64,000 nucleotides of DNA. Source: Amaurobius ferox (lineage: Eukaryota > Arthropoda > Arachnida > Araneae > Amaurobiidae). Of this stretch, positions 1 through 10,555 are shown piece after piece; the first letter of the stretch is position 1; each line of letters opens with the position of its first letter. The notes below the pieces were generated by a model, which saw nothing but the letters and a program-made list of their open reading frames with translations, did not search any database and had not been told where the DNA came from. The DNA lies in contig OX578142.1 in NCBI GenBank assembly GCA_951213105.1, forward strand, positions 123,554,231 to 123,618,230. Direction: 5' to 3'. A program made the translations under genes and the position numbers.

Positions 1-360
1 GCGTCAAATCCTTAATCTAACATAACAAAGAAGATGTCTGTGTCTGTAGCTGCGAGTCTGTGCAGTCTGCAGAGGGCCTGTAGTCTAAGCGTCGTACGAC
101 CATGAAATTTGGTACACAGGTACTTCAGAATCCGAAAAGATGCACCTCGGAATAACTTTGTTTTTAATTTCGAATTAGTTTTTACATATTTTATGTTTTA
201 GCTCGATTTACAACGATTTTGGGTGATACTTACGCAAATCGATTCATTAGTCGCTTAAAATATTATCTCTCAGTTTCTATCTTGACATCATTGGAAAGAA
301 CAAAAAATTATTTTTCAAACGAACTGTGAACGAAATCTATACGACAAATAGATAAATTTA
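1..360. repeat. Fragment resembling the window's CGCCAA repeat family
   Basis: The stretch around 100-130 (accatgaaatttggtacaca) matches the phrase 'aaatttggtacacaaatta' in the repeat at 30115-30780, and the preceding run of 'tctgtg' words resembles that family's TG-rich core. No coding potential is seen. It is probably the edge of a dispersed non-coding repeat cut by the window start. This call rests on short matches only. Confidence 0.3.
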
Positions 361-832
361 AATTAATTTTCGTGCGTTTTAAACCTCACCGGTTTTAATA
401 TTACGATATAAAAATTTACATCTTATCCAGTCTTTATTATTTAACAGCAGCTCCTAAATATATCACGGACTACTCCAGAAAAAATAATTTCATAAATTCA
501 TCCGTTGATTAATTATAAATTGATTAACTTAGATATGTCTTCGATTATTTTAATGAGCCGAACGCTTCCCCGTGAACCTTTTTCCGGAGCTGTTCTGACT
601 ACTGAGGACACGCATGAAAGACGAAGCTTCTGCAGAGGCAATCAGACATCAAAGGCCTGAAAGCCGCTAGTAGGGGTGGAAGTAGAGTCCCTATATATAC
701 AGTCTGTCTCGCTTTGTTTAGGAGTTCGTTGTACTAACTTCTTAAGTTCTCAGCTAGAGATGCTGCAATTTTTATTCGATTTCAAATTTTTATTCGATTG
801 CTCATGGTCACTTTAAAATATATAGATCTAGC
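361..832. other. Unassigned AT-rich DNA with one TATA-like box
   Basis: No coding signal or recognised repeat. A TATA-like string (ctatatatacagtctgtctc) at about 691 sits in a slightly less AT-rich patch, 600-740, and could be a fossil promoter. Nothing downstream supports a gene, because a transposon begins at 833. Confidence 0.3.
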
Positions 833-840
833 GTGTACAC

Positions 841-1180
841 TTGGGTGGAGTGACAAAAAAAAAATCGAATTTTAAATCGGCCATGGCAAAAAAAAGTTGT
901 CCCATGGGACAAAACGAATGTGTGAAAAAATTTATGTTCCTGAGGTCAAAATTTCATGCGCCGCATGGTGGTCAAAATTCACTATTTCAGGCACAAAAAA
1001 TCTTCTTTTTGTTCAGATACAATTTTTTTTTTCGATTTCGAAATCGGCCAGGGTCAAAACGGTTAGTTGAATGGATCAAATAAACATGTGTAAAATTTCA
1101 AGTCCCTGAAGTTACATCTTAATACACCGCACATATGTTAAGTGTGACGATTTTAGCCAAAAAAAGTCAATTTTCTGACT
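841..1180 (+). repeat. Left long TIR made of two tandem subunits
   Basis: The arm contains two degenerate copies of a unit of about 165 bp (about 855-1020 and 1025-1180). Each starts near 'cgaaatcggccagggtc' (first copy 'ttaaatcggccatggc') and runs through 'gtgtaaaattt', a ctgaag/ctgagg phrase and a CGC-ca box to 'tttagcc' or 'tttcaggc'. The same two-unit order is seen in the right arm. Confidence 0.75.
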
Positions 1181-1535
1181 CATCTTGTGAAGTCATAAAG
1201 GCAGAAGAGGGCGTCTAAAATTTTTAGTATTTTAATGAATGTATCTTAAATATAATTAGGCTTTTAAATATATTTTTTCGATTTGTTATTTCAGTAAAGC
1301 TGACAGAAGTAGAATAAAAATAAGTTATTTAAACTTTAATTTTTTTTATTTCCCTAAACTACATTTTGGAACTAACAGTAAGGCATTTTGTTTGGAATAT
1401 TGTAATAACATATACTTTTCTCGTGACATAAGATGTACTGCAGTTGTTGTTCACAAAATAAAATACAGGAAAAGATATGAAAAACACTAAATGGAAAAAA
1501 ATATGTATAAATTACCACATAAATGTTAAAGAAAA

Positions 1536-2765
1536 TTAAGCAGAAAATTCTGATTTCGTATTAAAAGTATTCATAAGTTTTCTTGACTGAATTTTCGCTA
1601 GGATAAAGCCATGTCGTTGCTCATTTCCACAGACTTTTCTTTCTGCCTTTGCTACAATTTTAACTCTCTGTTGACTGAGTATGGCACGGGAATTTCGAAA
1701 TATTAATTTTAAGCCTACATTACTTTCCTGATATTGCAAATAATAATTCAGCATCTGGAATGCTCTTAGTAAGAGGTAGTTCATATCTTTCGTATGTTTG
1801 CCAGTCGATAAGTTCAGTGTAATCATTTGCACTGAAATTAATTTCCAGAACACAAAAATTTATCTCTCCTTTTAAAACATTCGTTGATTTTCTTGTTGCC
1901 ATAATTCCTCTGACAACTAGTTGCCTTTCTGTCCTGTTTTCTGTCATCTACAAGCATTGACAGGAGACTATCTTCTTGTTGTGAGAGAAAACTATTTCTT
2001 TGTATTACAGGATCAATAACATCTGCTAAGTCCTCTTTCAAGTATCTGGAAAGATGGCTCATATTCGAAATGGGCCGTGAACCCTCCAAGCAGAGTGGTT
2101 TTCTCTTTATGCTAAACCACATAGGTGTATAAACTTTCATTCTAAATGTTGCAAGTGTAATGAGACTTTCAGATGGATTTTCAGTTCTAACATATAATCT
2201 TAAAATTCTACAATCTGTTGTAAGCCACCTAGAGTGTGCAACTGGTCCTTGTTTCATGGATGAAAGAGCATCAAGGAAGACACCGGTGGAAAGTGCTTGG
2301 CATACATCATACAAATATTTTTGATCAGAGCTCAGCTTCAAATCTGTTTTTTCGAAAGAAAAATTTTCTCCTCTAATTGGAGAATATGTTTTCACTGCAA
2401 GATTTTCACAATTTTGGATCGTTTTTCCCATAGGTCCAGAAAACATATTGGGACCGTTAGTTTCTCCATCGAGCTTTTTTAGAAGATGTCGCAAAGCTTA
2501 ATTCATTTGCCCGTAACAGACAAACGCACCATTGCAATGGACGATTTAATGCCACTTCCAATAGACGTATTATAGCCTTCACTCCAATATTTACGTTTGT
2601 CCCATCACAGCCTACAGCGATCAAAGTATCCAGAGAAATTTGTTGGTTTTTAAAGTAAGTTTCGTCACAAATGACTTTGGCTTCACCAGATGAAACTGCA
2701 ATGTGTCCAATATAGACAGTTTGGTTATTGTACGAGAATGTAATGTTCGTCTTGAACTATTCGTC
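1536..2765 (-). pseudogene. Broken transposase of the 'CDGTNVN / SRWLTT' arthropod family
   Basis: Read on the minus strand, about 2765 to 2500 encodes a segment with 'VGCDGTNVNIGVKAIIRLLE', a one-base shift near 2496 leads into a 218-codon open stretch ending at 1838, then frame changes near 1850 and 1690 lead to the C-terminal piece ending at 1536. Motifs in order: CDGTNVN (its Asp resembles the first catalytic acidic residue of DDE enzymes), LRHLL..LDG, GPxGK, SRWLTT.CRILRLY, TELIDW and a C-terminal VCGNEQ..GFI..KIQSRK block. I recognise this set as an abundant uncharacterised transposon protein of arthropods but cannot name its superfamily with certainty. At least three frameshifts make it non-functional. 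Its place between the long TIRs identifies it as this element's own transposase. Confidence 0.7.
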
Positions 2766-3099
2766 TATAATACTTTATATATAGACGCCGTTTTCATTTG
2801 AAGTATGGCTGTATTCTTTCTTCCACCGAAATATAACCCGAGGAGTGAGAAGCCTCGGTTTATATTGAGTGTTTTATATACTCTGGTGAGAAAAGCCCTC
2901 TAGCGTGGCCATACAAAACTACGTAAGCGCTTGCAAAATCGAAAACCTGAAAAAAAGGCTACTAAGTGTTACAAAGTTACTGGAATCTAGGTAAAGAGGA
3001 TCATATGTCGCAAAGTAATGGGTCAATAATTGCTTCTTATAGTCTAATAACACATATAAAGGGCATTTCATAACTGTGCGTTTTAGATTAAAATTGCCT

Positions 3100-3439
3100 C
3101 TTTTTTTAGCTGAAATAGTTACTTTTGACCTCTGTGCGGCCCATGAAGATGTGACTTCAGGGACTTGAAATTTTATGCATGTTTGTTTCATTCCATGGAC
3201 TAACTTTGTTGACCCTGGCCGATTTCGAAATCGAAAAAAAAGCGTTTTTTTCGTGTCCAAACATAAAGAGCATTTTTTGGCCTGAAATAGTGCATTTTGA
3301 CCTCCATGCGGCGCACGAAATTCTGACCCCAGGAACAAAAGTTTTTTACACTTTCGTTTTGTCCCACGGGATAACTTTTTTTTACCCTGGCCAATTTCGA
3401 ATTTAAAAAAACATTCCCTATATTTTTCACTCCACCCTA
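3100..3439 (-). repeat. Right long TIR, inverted partner of 841-1180
   Basis: The reverse complement repeats the left arm in the same order, including both tandem subunits and shared strings such as 'cgatttcgaaatcggccagg' and 'atttcaagtccctgaagt'. Divergence between the arms is visible throughout, so the insertion is old. Confidence 0.75.
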
Positions 3440-3447
3440 GTGTACAC

Positions 3448-4284
3448 TCATGTACCTTTCCTTACAAAGTGTGGGGGTGCTTAAGGACTTTCTTAGGAAC
3501 ACTGTTTACAGAGTATCAAAACCATTTTTCAGATTTCCATGTAGCACTCATTTACCACTGATATAAACGCATGAGTTTTAAGTCACATGTGTCTCACTGT
3601 GCTGAACGCATAATTGCATTCGCTGCATGTTTGGCTATTGAAGTTTTCAACTAAAATTCCCAATTTTTCATGCTTCGAGTATTGAAGATCAACTATGAAA
3701 GAGGCATCACGTATATTTCCAATTTAGAAATTTAATTTGCTTATAATGATCATTGAATCACCAGCTGATCATAACATTTATTTAAAAACCTTGAACATTC
3801 CTTTATGCAGATTATTTATTCATTGATCTGCGATTCGCCGTCTCTTTTCTGAGCCATGTAGCACACTTAGGATGACTACATATTCAATTGTTTATTTCTT
3901 TGGTAAACAGAGCTGCACTGCCATCTAGTGGAAAGAATCAAAGTAAGTAAAGTGAATTAAAGGGTGATCTTCCCGAGTTTGAGTAATTCAGTGGATTCAT
4001 TGCTAAATTCACCATCTAAATGTGAAGGATTCGAGTCCATCGTATGCCGAAGTCTAATGCCATCGGAAAAGGAGTTCTGGCGGTATTTGCAGTCTCCATA
4101 TGTTAGATTTCTGTGAATTTCGTAGCATGTAATCTGCATACTGCGCTGTATCTTTCATTATATTCTCGGCAAAAGTGTCCGTTTTGAGCAGCATGGCCAC
4201 GTCTTCCTTTTCTAATAAAACTCCTCTCTGCAAGGAAACAAACTTCTGCGAGCCTAATACAACCTGGAAAATACGCGTCCAACA
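3448..4284. other. Unassigned AT-rich DNA
   Basis: Only short overlapping open frames on the minus strand around 3957-4294, none with a recognisable motif. I see no repeat partner in the window. Confidence 0.3.
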
Positions 4285-4690
4285 CACAACTCACCGATAA
4301 TGACCCAGAGTCTCCATTCCCTGACCACGGAGGAGAAAAACAAAGCAGCTTTCTCTAACCCAAACTTCCGATTTCGTTTTTCTTCTAAATATCTCTAGCT
4401 AATAAAAAAGGCGTCTCGTATTTGATGCGGCTATTTCCGCGGCTCAAAATTAGATTAAGTGTTTTCGCAACATAGAGCCAACATAAGTTGACGCAGGTGA
4501 AAGAGAAAAAGATCTTAAGTCTCCACCCAAACTAAATATAGTGTCGACTTCCCTCCGGCAAATAGTAGACGGGCAGCGAGGGTGTGGACGATCCAAGAAC
4601 AATGCGAGACGTCGGAAATTCTATCAAAAAATTGAGACGAGGAATTTTTTATGAACGAATCAGCTCGCTTCCTCGGACTTTTCAGTATGC
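4285..4690 (+). repeat. Dispersed repeat, copy 1 (partner at 17612-18015)
   Basis: Shares with 17612-18015 a collinear series of phrases: 'gtctccat', 'ctcaaaattagattaag', 'gcaggtgaaaga', 'atatagt.tcgac', 'gcgagggtgtg.acga' and 'attttttatg'. Both copies are in the same orientation. There is no coding sequence. It is moderately diverged and the family is unknown to me. Confidence 0.6.
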
Positions 4691-4961
4691 AACATTCTTA
4701 TAGGATTTTTTTTTCCTTTTGTGGCGGAGAAGTAATTGGCATCATATCAAGTATCTGTTAGAAGATGGGTAGGGAAATGAATTATATATTTGAAGTTTGG
4801 GCGTTTGTTTTTTTCCCGCAGTTTTAATTGTTTCGGCTTTTCCTGATGAAATGCATACATACCTTGTTTTTTGTCATTTTTATAATTACGTCATCAAAAA
4901 GCTAACCGAAATTTAGCTGACAATCATAAAACGTTACATTTCCGCCGATCGAAGAATATGC

Positions 4962-5340
4962 CATTTCCTGTTCAAACTATCTTTAATTCTTAGAATCACA
5001 TTTCATTACTGTAATAAAGAAGTTGTGTTTACAATAGTTTAAGGGTTCGTTCAACTATTTAACAACATTGTGTGGATATATTAAATTTCTTGTTCAAACT
5101 ATCGCTTTTTAACTGTCAGAATCGCATTTAATTACTGTAATAAAGAAGTTGTGTTGTTCGCAATAGTTTAAGGTTTCGATTAGCTATTTAGCAACACCGT
5201 GTGGATATACTTCATTTCCAGTTCAAAGTATCTTTCTTTAATTGTGAGAATAACATTTAAGTACTATATTAAAGAAGTTGTGTTTGTAATAGTTTAAGGT
5301 TTCGTTCAGTAATTTAGCAACACCGCGTGGATATTTTATC
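4962..5340 (+). repeat. Tandem repeat, three copies of about 125 bp
   Basis: Copies start near 4962, 5081 and 5210. Each runs from 'catttcctgttcaaactatc' through 'aataaagaagttgtgtt' and 'aatagtttaagg.ttcg' to 'aacaccgtgtggatat'. Divergence is roughly even between copies. Confidence 0.85.
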
Positions 5341-5419
5341 TAAATCGTTCATTTCACCGCAAATACTTCTACTAGAAAATGTACCCTAAATTAAACGAGA
5401 CATAAAATGCAAACCTTTG

Positions 5420-5760
5420 ATAAAAACTACACCGAAACTCCCAGCGAATTCCCGAAAACCAAAGACAGTTTCAGTAATGCGCTCACTTATAACAAATATA
5501 AAATAAAAAAATTGTTGCGTGGGTGCAAACACGGCTACGACACGACCGCTCATTGTAAGTCCCGGGCAACGTCGGGTACATTTTCCAAAAAATGTGTGGA
5601 TTGCATTTTCTAGAAAATGTACTCGACGTTGCCCCGACATAAGATTCGGACCTTCGGATCGGAATCACACCGGAATTTGCATCGAATTCTCTAAAACCAA
5701 AGGACGCTTTTATACTCCCGCTTATAACAACAAACGCAACAAAACAAAACAAAAAAATCT
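5420..5760. repeat. Direct duplication flanking a 30 bp palindrome
   Basis: Segments at about 5425-5515 and 5660-5755 match each other in order: aactacaccg-aa / aatcacaccggaa, cgaattcccgaaaaccaaag / cgaattctctaaaaccaaag, gcttataacaa. Between them 5564-5593 (gggcaacgtcgggtacattt...) and 5604-5635 (...aaatgtactcgacgttgccc) form an inverted repeat with arms of about 30 bp. It may be a small foldback or MITE end-pair; no target duplication was identified. Confidence 0.6.
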
Positions 5761-6064
5761 GCGCCGATGGTGTTAAGAAGGGAACAAGAATATTCCGGAT
5801 ACGTTATATCGCTTCAACACACGAAAAGTACATATATTTTAAAAATTCACAAAAATTCGACAATTAATAGGATTTAGTCCCAGGTTTGTTTCAAAGATAA
5901 TTTTCGATCTTTTCGATGGTGTCAAGATGAAAACTCTAATATTATTTTCGGTTGCTAAGAAACCGATTTGTGTGAAAATGCTAAGACATAAAATAACTGA
6001 AAAACTAATTTGAATATAAATAAAAATAAAGCCAAGGTGTACCTATTCGGATCCCGAGTTATAT

Positions 6065-6071
<7 letters not shown>

Positions 6072-6118
<47 letters not shown>
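6072..6118. repeat. (AT)n microsatellite
   Basis: Pure TA dinucleotides over about 46 bp. Confidence 0.95.
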
Positions 6119-6122
<4 letters not shown>

Positions 6123-6260
6123 TCATAAAAACCGTAGCTTGAAGGATACTATGCAAATATGGATATGTAAAGAAATTAAGGATATTAAGTAAAAAGAATG
6201 ACACTGCAAAATACATTTAATTTATTGCGCAAATGCAGCTTATAAATAAAATGATTTCAA

Positions 6261-6769
6261 TAATAATAATAGTTTGAAAGTCCAATGAAAGAAAAGTAAG
6301 AAGCTGCAAATCGAAAAACCTAACTTTCTAAAACAACCACAAAACAAAAGTATAAAACAGCAAATCTTCAATCAAATGAAAAAAATACAAATTACGAGTC
6401 ATCAAGTTAAAGAAAATCAACTTCAAATCAGCTTCGTCAAATCATTCAATCAGCTTCGTCAAATCATTTAATCAGCTTCGTCAAAATACTTGGGCCAGAA
6501 GAAGAGTTTTGCGAAGTGAACATTTCCATTTTTAAGGCCTAGCCCTAGTCCACGTGTATAGCAATAATGCTTGATTTTTTATGTTTTTCTATATTCGTTT
6601 CCATACCATTGAAATTTGTTGATTTTCTCTAACTTGAGGACTCGTAATTTGCATTTTTTCCCATTTGATTGAAGATTTGCTGTTTTATACTTTTATTTTG
6701 TGGGTGTTTTAGAAAGTTAGGTTTATCGAGTTGCAGCTTCTCACTTTTCTTTCATTGGACTTTCAAACT

Positions 6770-6784
<15 letters not shown>
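6261..6784. mobile_element. Foldback element with about 165 bp inverted arms
   Basis: Left arm 6261-6421 begins taataataatagtttgaaag and ends aaagaaaatcaac. Right arm 6618-6784 is its reverse complement, beginning gttgattttctc and ending in ttattattatta. The arms are nearly identical, so the element is young or has been gene-converted. The 196 bp centre holds a 22 bp tandem repeat and no reading frame. Trinucleotide (TAA)n ends and a following (TA)n suggest slippage at the insertion site; no clear target duplication. Confidence 0.8.
6426..6486 (+). repeat. 22 bp tandem repeat, three copies, in the loop of the foldback
   Basis: The unit aatcagcttcgtcaaatcat+2 bases repeats at 6426, 6448 and 6470; the third copy diverges after 'tcaaaa'. 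Confidence 0.9.
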
Positions 6785-6801
<17 letters not shown>

Positions 6802-6806
6802 TATAT

Positions 6807-8596
6807 TGTTATGAAGCATAGCATATATTTGCAAATAATGTTCATGCCCCGGGTTAGCCCCAGGAATGAAAGGGGGAGTAGTAATTACCAAAATGTAGGC
6901 TATAAGAACGGTAAGTATTTGCTGCAGGATGCCTCCTCACAGACAAGATGAGACAGTTCGGCGCCATGGTTTTAATGCACAGCACAGAAGTTGTAAATTT
7001 CATAAGAAGAGATGTCGTGGCAAATGTCAACTTGAAAACTACAAATCTCTCGAAATTTATAACCCCTGTCAAGTGTTAGCTCACACGGGGGCCCGGACAA
7101 GACCTCCCGGCTGTGGGAATCCCTCCGGTCAGCAATTTCTATTAGGACGCATATGAAATGGGCGTCACTACGCAATCTAATAATTTGGCCGGATTTGGCA
7201 CTACCCCATTCGTCACGCATAAGTGATATAACGAAAGAGAGGACAAGAATATTTTCCACCCCATTTCGTTCCTCCCTTTTCAAAATGTGAAGGGACTCGG
7301 CTTTAAAATGTAAAATTAGACTCCATTCCGATCTCTTTTTAGAATGTCTCCAAGTGTATGTGCACTTGTTTTGAAAGCCCGATTCGAAATACATTTTGAT
7401 GCATTTTTAGGCACCGATATCCGCTGCCACTCTCTAGCGACAGCTCTAAGCATATAGTGAGGAGTCGATTTTTGTACCCTGCTACAAGTACATATACTCA
7501 AGTGTAGCTCGTAGACAGGAGCGACCATTCAGCAAATTAAGTGTTATCACAGCTCTAAGCCAAGTCGAACTAGGGCGGAACCAGACTGAGTTTTGCAATA
7601 TCATCGGTCAGTGACGATCATCGGCGCAGCGAGGACTTCGCCCCTTTTTTCCACGCAGTACCACAAAGCTCTGAAAATAGACAGAGTAGTATGGGCTACC
7701 CTTTGAACCCTTTAAATTACAATTAAGCCGTGACAACTGTGTGGACTTCCAAGGACGGTAATTCACAGCTCAGTTTCTATCTCATCTCATGGACGAGTAT
7801 ACATGGACAGAGTGTTTGCTGGGCATCAATCCAGGTCCCCTATGCAGCGTGTAATACACGTCAGCTGAGTGCGTCAACAGTCATCGGTGCGGTATGTGTG
7901 AGACAAACAACCTCAAAGTTTATTCGGGATGCGGCTCAACAGGCAGCAGCCTAAACGTAGTTTCCGGATCTCTAAGAATCGTTGGGTCAACCGGCAATTG
8001 TGTGGTGGAGAGTATAGCGAACAGTACTCCCCAATTAGTGATAGAATCCTGATTCAGCGATATCTCCTAAATCTGTGTGTCCCTGTGAATTGTGTGGTCT
8101 CGCCTACCTCAAGCCCTCTTCAATATGAACTGGAATTATCCAATTGAAAATTACAATCCATTTCATCTGTGGTGGAGGTACTGTGTCCTTTAAGTTTCAA
8201 TTATGATGTAATGTATATTCATGTGTTAACCTAAATCAAAGTGTCTCTGTAGTTTTAAGCTTTGGAGGATTTCCCTTAATGCACCAATTTTAATTTTAAT
8301 TAATGATAATTTGAAGTAGCAATTAGCATAACTATCCCGTACACCCTGAGGTCAAGCTTGGTACTTTTAAGTGTATAGTATTTTGTATTAATATTAATGT
8401 ATGATAATATATGTGTTTATATAAATGTGTTAATTGCCACAAATCCTTAGTTGCCACTGGTTCTTTAAGTATATACGCAATGTACTTTGATATATTCAGA
8501 TCCCACTATACTATTTTCAGGGTCAACTAGGGGACAGGACACTATGAGCAAATATTAGTGTTTTATTTATGTAAATTTTACCTCATCACATACATT

Positions 8597-8600
<4 letters not shown>
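6807..8600. other. Unassigned, less AT-rich DNA
   Basis: Base composition between about 6840 and 8140 is clearly richer in G and C than the surroundings, with patches such as 'cacacgggggcccggacaag' near 7080. Open frames up to 140 codons occur on both strands but show no motif I recognise. This could be an old retroelement regulatory region, a non-coding transcript or an exon remnant. I see no splice structure or protein family that decides it. Confidence 0.25.

Positions 8601-8604
<4 letters not shown>

Positions 8605-8650
<46 letters not shown>
8605..8650. repeat. (AT)n microsatellite
   Basis: Uninterrupted TA dinucleotides. Confidence 0.95.
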
Positions 8651-8652
<2 letters not shown>

Positions 8653-8689
8653 CAATTTACCTATCCCTCCCTGGGGATTAAAAAGTGAA

Positions 8690-9060
8690 GGAGGGTCTCT
8701 CGTGAAGTTTTCAGACCCTCCAGAAGCACCCTGATGACTTAGAATGCTAAACCTCTGTACATCCATCGAACCCATATCAATAATTAGACAGAACTCAACT
8801 TTACCCGGACTTTTAATTTACACTCGGGAGCGGAGAAGACGTTCTTTTTTCTTTTGAAAAGTCGTTTCAGACTCTCCAAAAGTCTTTCTCGTAACTCCGA
8901 AAGCTGAATCTTTGCACACTGATAGATTGTAACACCCCTCCTCCCCCCCCCCCTCTGAGAGGAGATTAATGGGGTTCTATGCTTTTCGTGATGCTTAAAA
9001 CAGCAATACGGTGGTTTAGAAGGTTAAATTTTTGCATTTTTAAAGTATCGTCCAATGTAC
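8690..9060 (+). repeat. Degenerate tandem repeat of about 150 bp, copy 1 (partner 24100-24510)
   Basis: Two units share 'ttcagaccctccagaag..' / 'ttcagactctccaaaag..' about 151 bp apart, each followed by a 'gctgaatctttgcaca'-like phrase; a third unit (about 8990-9040) keeps only the second half. The same units occur on the minus strand at 24100-24510. A SINE sits just downstream. Confidence 0.6.
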
Positions 9061-9087
9061 CGGATTTTCGATTTTTTCCGCGATTGG

Positions 9088-9334
9088 ACAAAATGGGGGG
9101 GAGCTGATCTGGTGGCCAAGCGGTCAAAGAGGCAGGCGTTTCCTCGTGATGGCTCGGCTGCCAGATTGCGGGTTCGAGTCCCGCCTGCGGGCATGGATGT
9201 TGTGATGTCTTATTGGGACAGAAGTCAGATTCTACCTCCGGGTGCCCCGGGTCTTTGACTAAACGGAAGCAGTGCATATATTCTTCCTTAATAAATATGT
9301 TAGGGACACACCAACCTACCAACAAAATGGGGGG
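9088..9334 (+). mobile_element. tRNA-derived SINE with 13 bp target duplication
   Basis: The 13-mer acaaaatgggggg flanks the element at 9088-9100 and 9322-9334. The body (9101-9321) starts with a tRNA-like head holding a polymerase III A box (tggccaagcgg) and B box (ggttcgagtcc), followed by a 3' region with 'ggcatggatgttgtgatgtc' and an 'accaacctaccaa' tail. The 'gcatggatgtt' phrase after the head is shared with the SINE at 25109-25396, so the two are related subfamilies. Exact target duplications show mobilisation by LINE machinery, as for other SINEs. Confidence 0.85.
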
Positions 9335-9821
9335 AAGGGGGGAAAACCGTTGAGAACCCTCCCGAAGTCCCTACGGGGGACATGACGTGAAACTCGCCCA
9401 TTTGACAAGTGTTTTTGACGCTAAGTACCATATATTGTTAAACGTAATACGAATCATTTAAAATAAGTCGCAGCTTAATTTTTCAGGAGTGTTAGTTTCT
9501 GTTTTTAACAGGCTTAAAAACTAATATGGTATACATATTCTAATATTAAACAGGGTTCAAATATTCCTTGCATTAAGTTTGATATCTGCATTTGGTGATG
9601 GTTCAATTTTAAGTGGAAGAAAGAGTGGACCGCAGATATCAAATTATCTGTCTAGTAGAACAGAGATATTTTAATTCCTCGTCCTTTTTTGTTCTTTAGT
9701 TTGGGAAATTAAAGGAATCAGTTGTACTTATTTTAAACTGATTTTTTTCTCTGTGGAATTTTTCTGCTTACTTATAAAAAATAAGTGGATTTTTTCATTT
9801 AGTTTATGTTTAAAATGAGTA

Positions 9822-9854
<33 letters not shown>

Positions 9855-9891
9855 CACATTGTATGTGTGTGTGTGAGTGTGTGTGTGTGTT
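9822..9891. repeat. (GA)n followed by (TG)n microsatellites
   Basis: A GA run at about 9824-9854 and a TG run with one GA interruption at about 9861-9891. Confidence 0.9.
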
Positions 9892-10555
9892 TCAAAAATA
9901 GTTCAAAGTATGTGAGAACGAACAATGCAAAGAATCAATGCAAAATTTTAGATTTTAAGAAAATTGATAATACATCATGAGAATGACTTCCAAGGCAAAC
10001 CGATAACGAGATTTTTCCACTACTGGAATGTGCCCTACAAAGTAAGAAAAAGTAAAAGAAAACAAGTAAAGCCCATTTGTTTGTAAGACATAATTTAATG
10101 TGAAAAATTATTGCGAATTGATACTATATATGGCGCGATTCTTGACTAGTACATAACCTACATCAGATCGGTCAAAATCAAACTTGTCACTTGAAACTTT
10201 GTTGCAGAGCCTATAAGGTCTATAAGCCAATTCGTAACTTTTGCCCCAGAAATGGGTTATTTATACTTTTATTTTTGCTTCAAACATGTATACATAATAA
10301 AAGCCAATTGGATTTTCTTATCTAAGAAATGCCAATTGACGAATAAGTATGTTAGTCAAAGTGTTAATATAAAATATAAAACCCGTTGATATGTGTATCT
10401 ATTCCTTCCAAGTTATGAGCAACTTATCAATCTATCGGAGTTTAAAATTTCGCCCGTTTAAGATTTTATTTTAATAATTAGATTCTTAACGTGATACAAA
10501 ATAAAATTATTCCCCACCCAAGGTCTCGGAGGGTAGGCTGGGTTATCTGGGAGCG
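9892..10555. other. Unassigned AT-rich DNA
   Basis: No repeat partner or coding signal seen. Confidence 0.3.

Larger units (their letters stand above)
833..3447 (-). mobile_element. DNA transposon with long TIRs and 8 bp target duplication
   Basis: The palindromic octamer GTGTACAC occurs at 833-840 and 3440-3447. Inside it the ends read TTGGGTGGAGTGA and, on the other strand, TAGGGTGGAGTGA. From there about 340 bp of each end is an imperfect inverted repeat, for example 'cccatgggacaaaacga' on the left and 'cccgtgggacaaaacga' on the right after reverse complement. The interior holds a decayed transposase on the minus strand. An 8 bp target duplication fits hAT or P superfamilies, but the ends do not look like classic hAT ends, so I leave the superfamily open. 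The octamer could instead be part of the TIR, since it is its own reverse complement. Confidence 0.75.

Noticed and set aside
691..740. Host core promoter from the TATA-like box
   Set aside because: No downstream exon; a transposon starts about 140 bp away.
1838..2494. Intact 218-residue host protein
   Set aside because: The frame starts at TTG only after a one-base shift; conserved transposase sequence continues upstream and downstream in other frames, and long TIRs enclose it.
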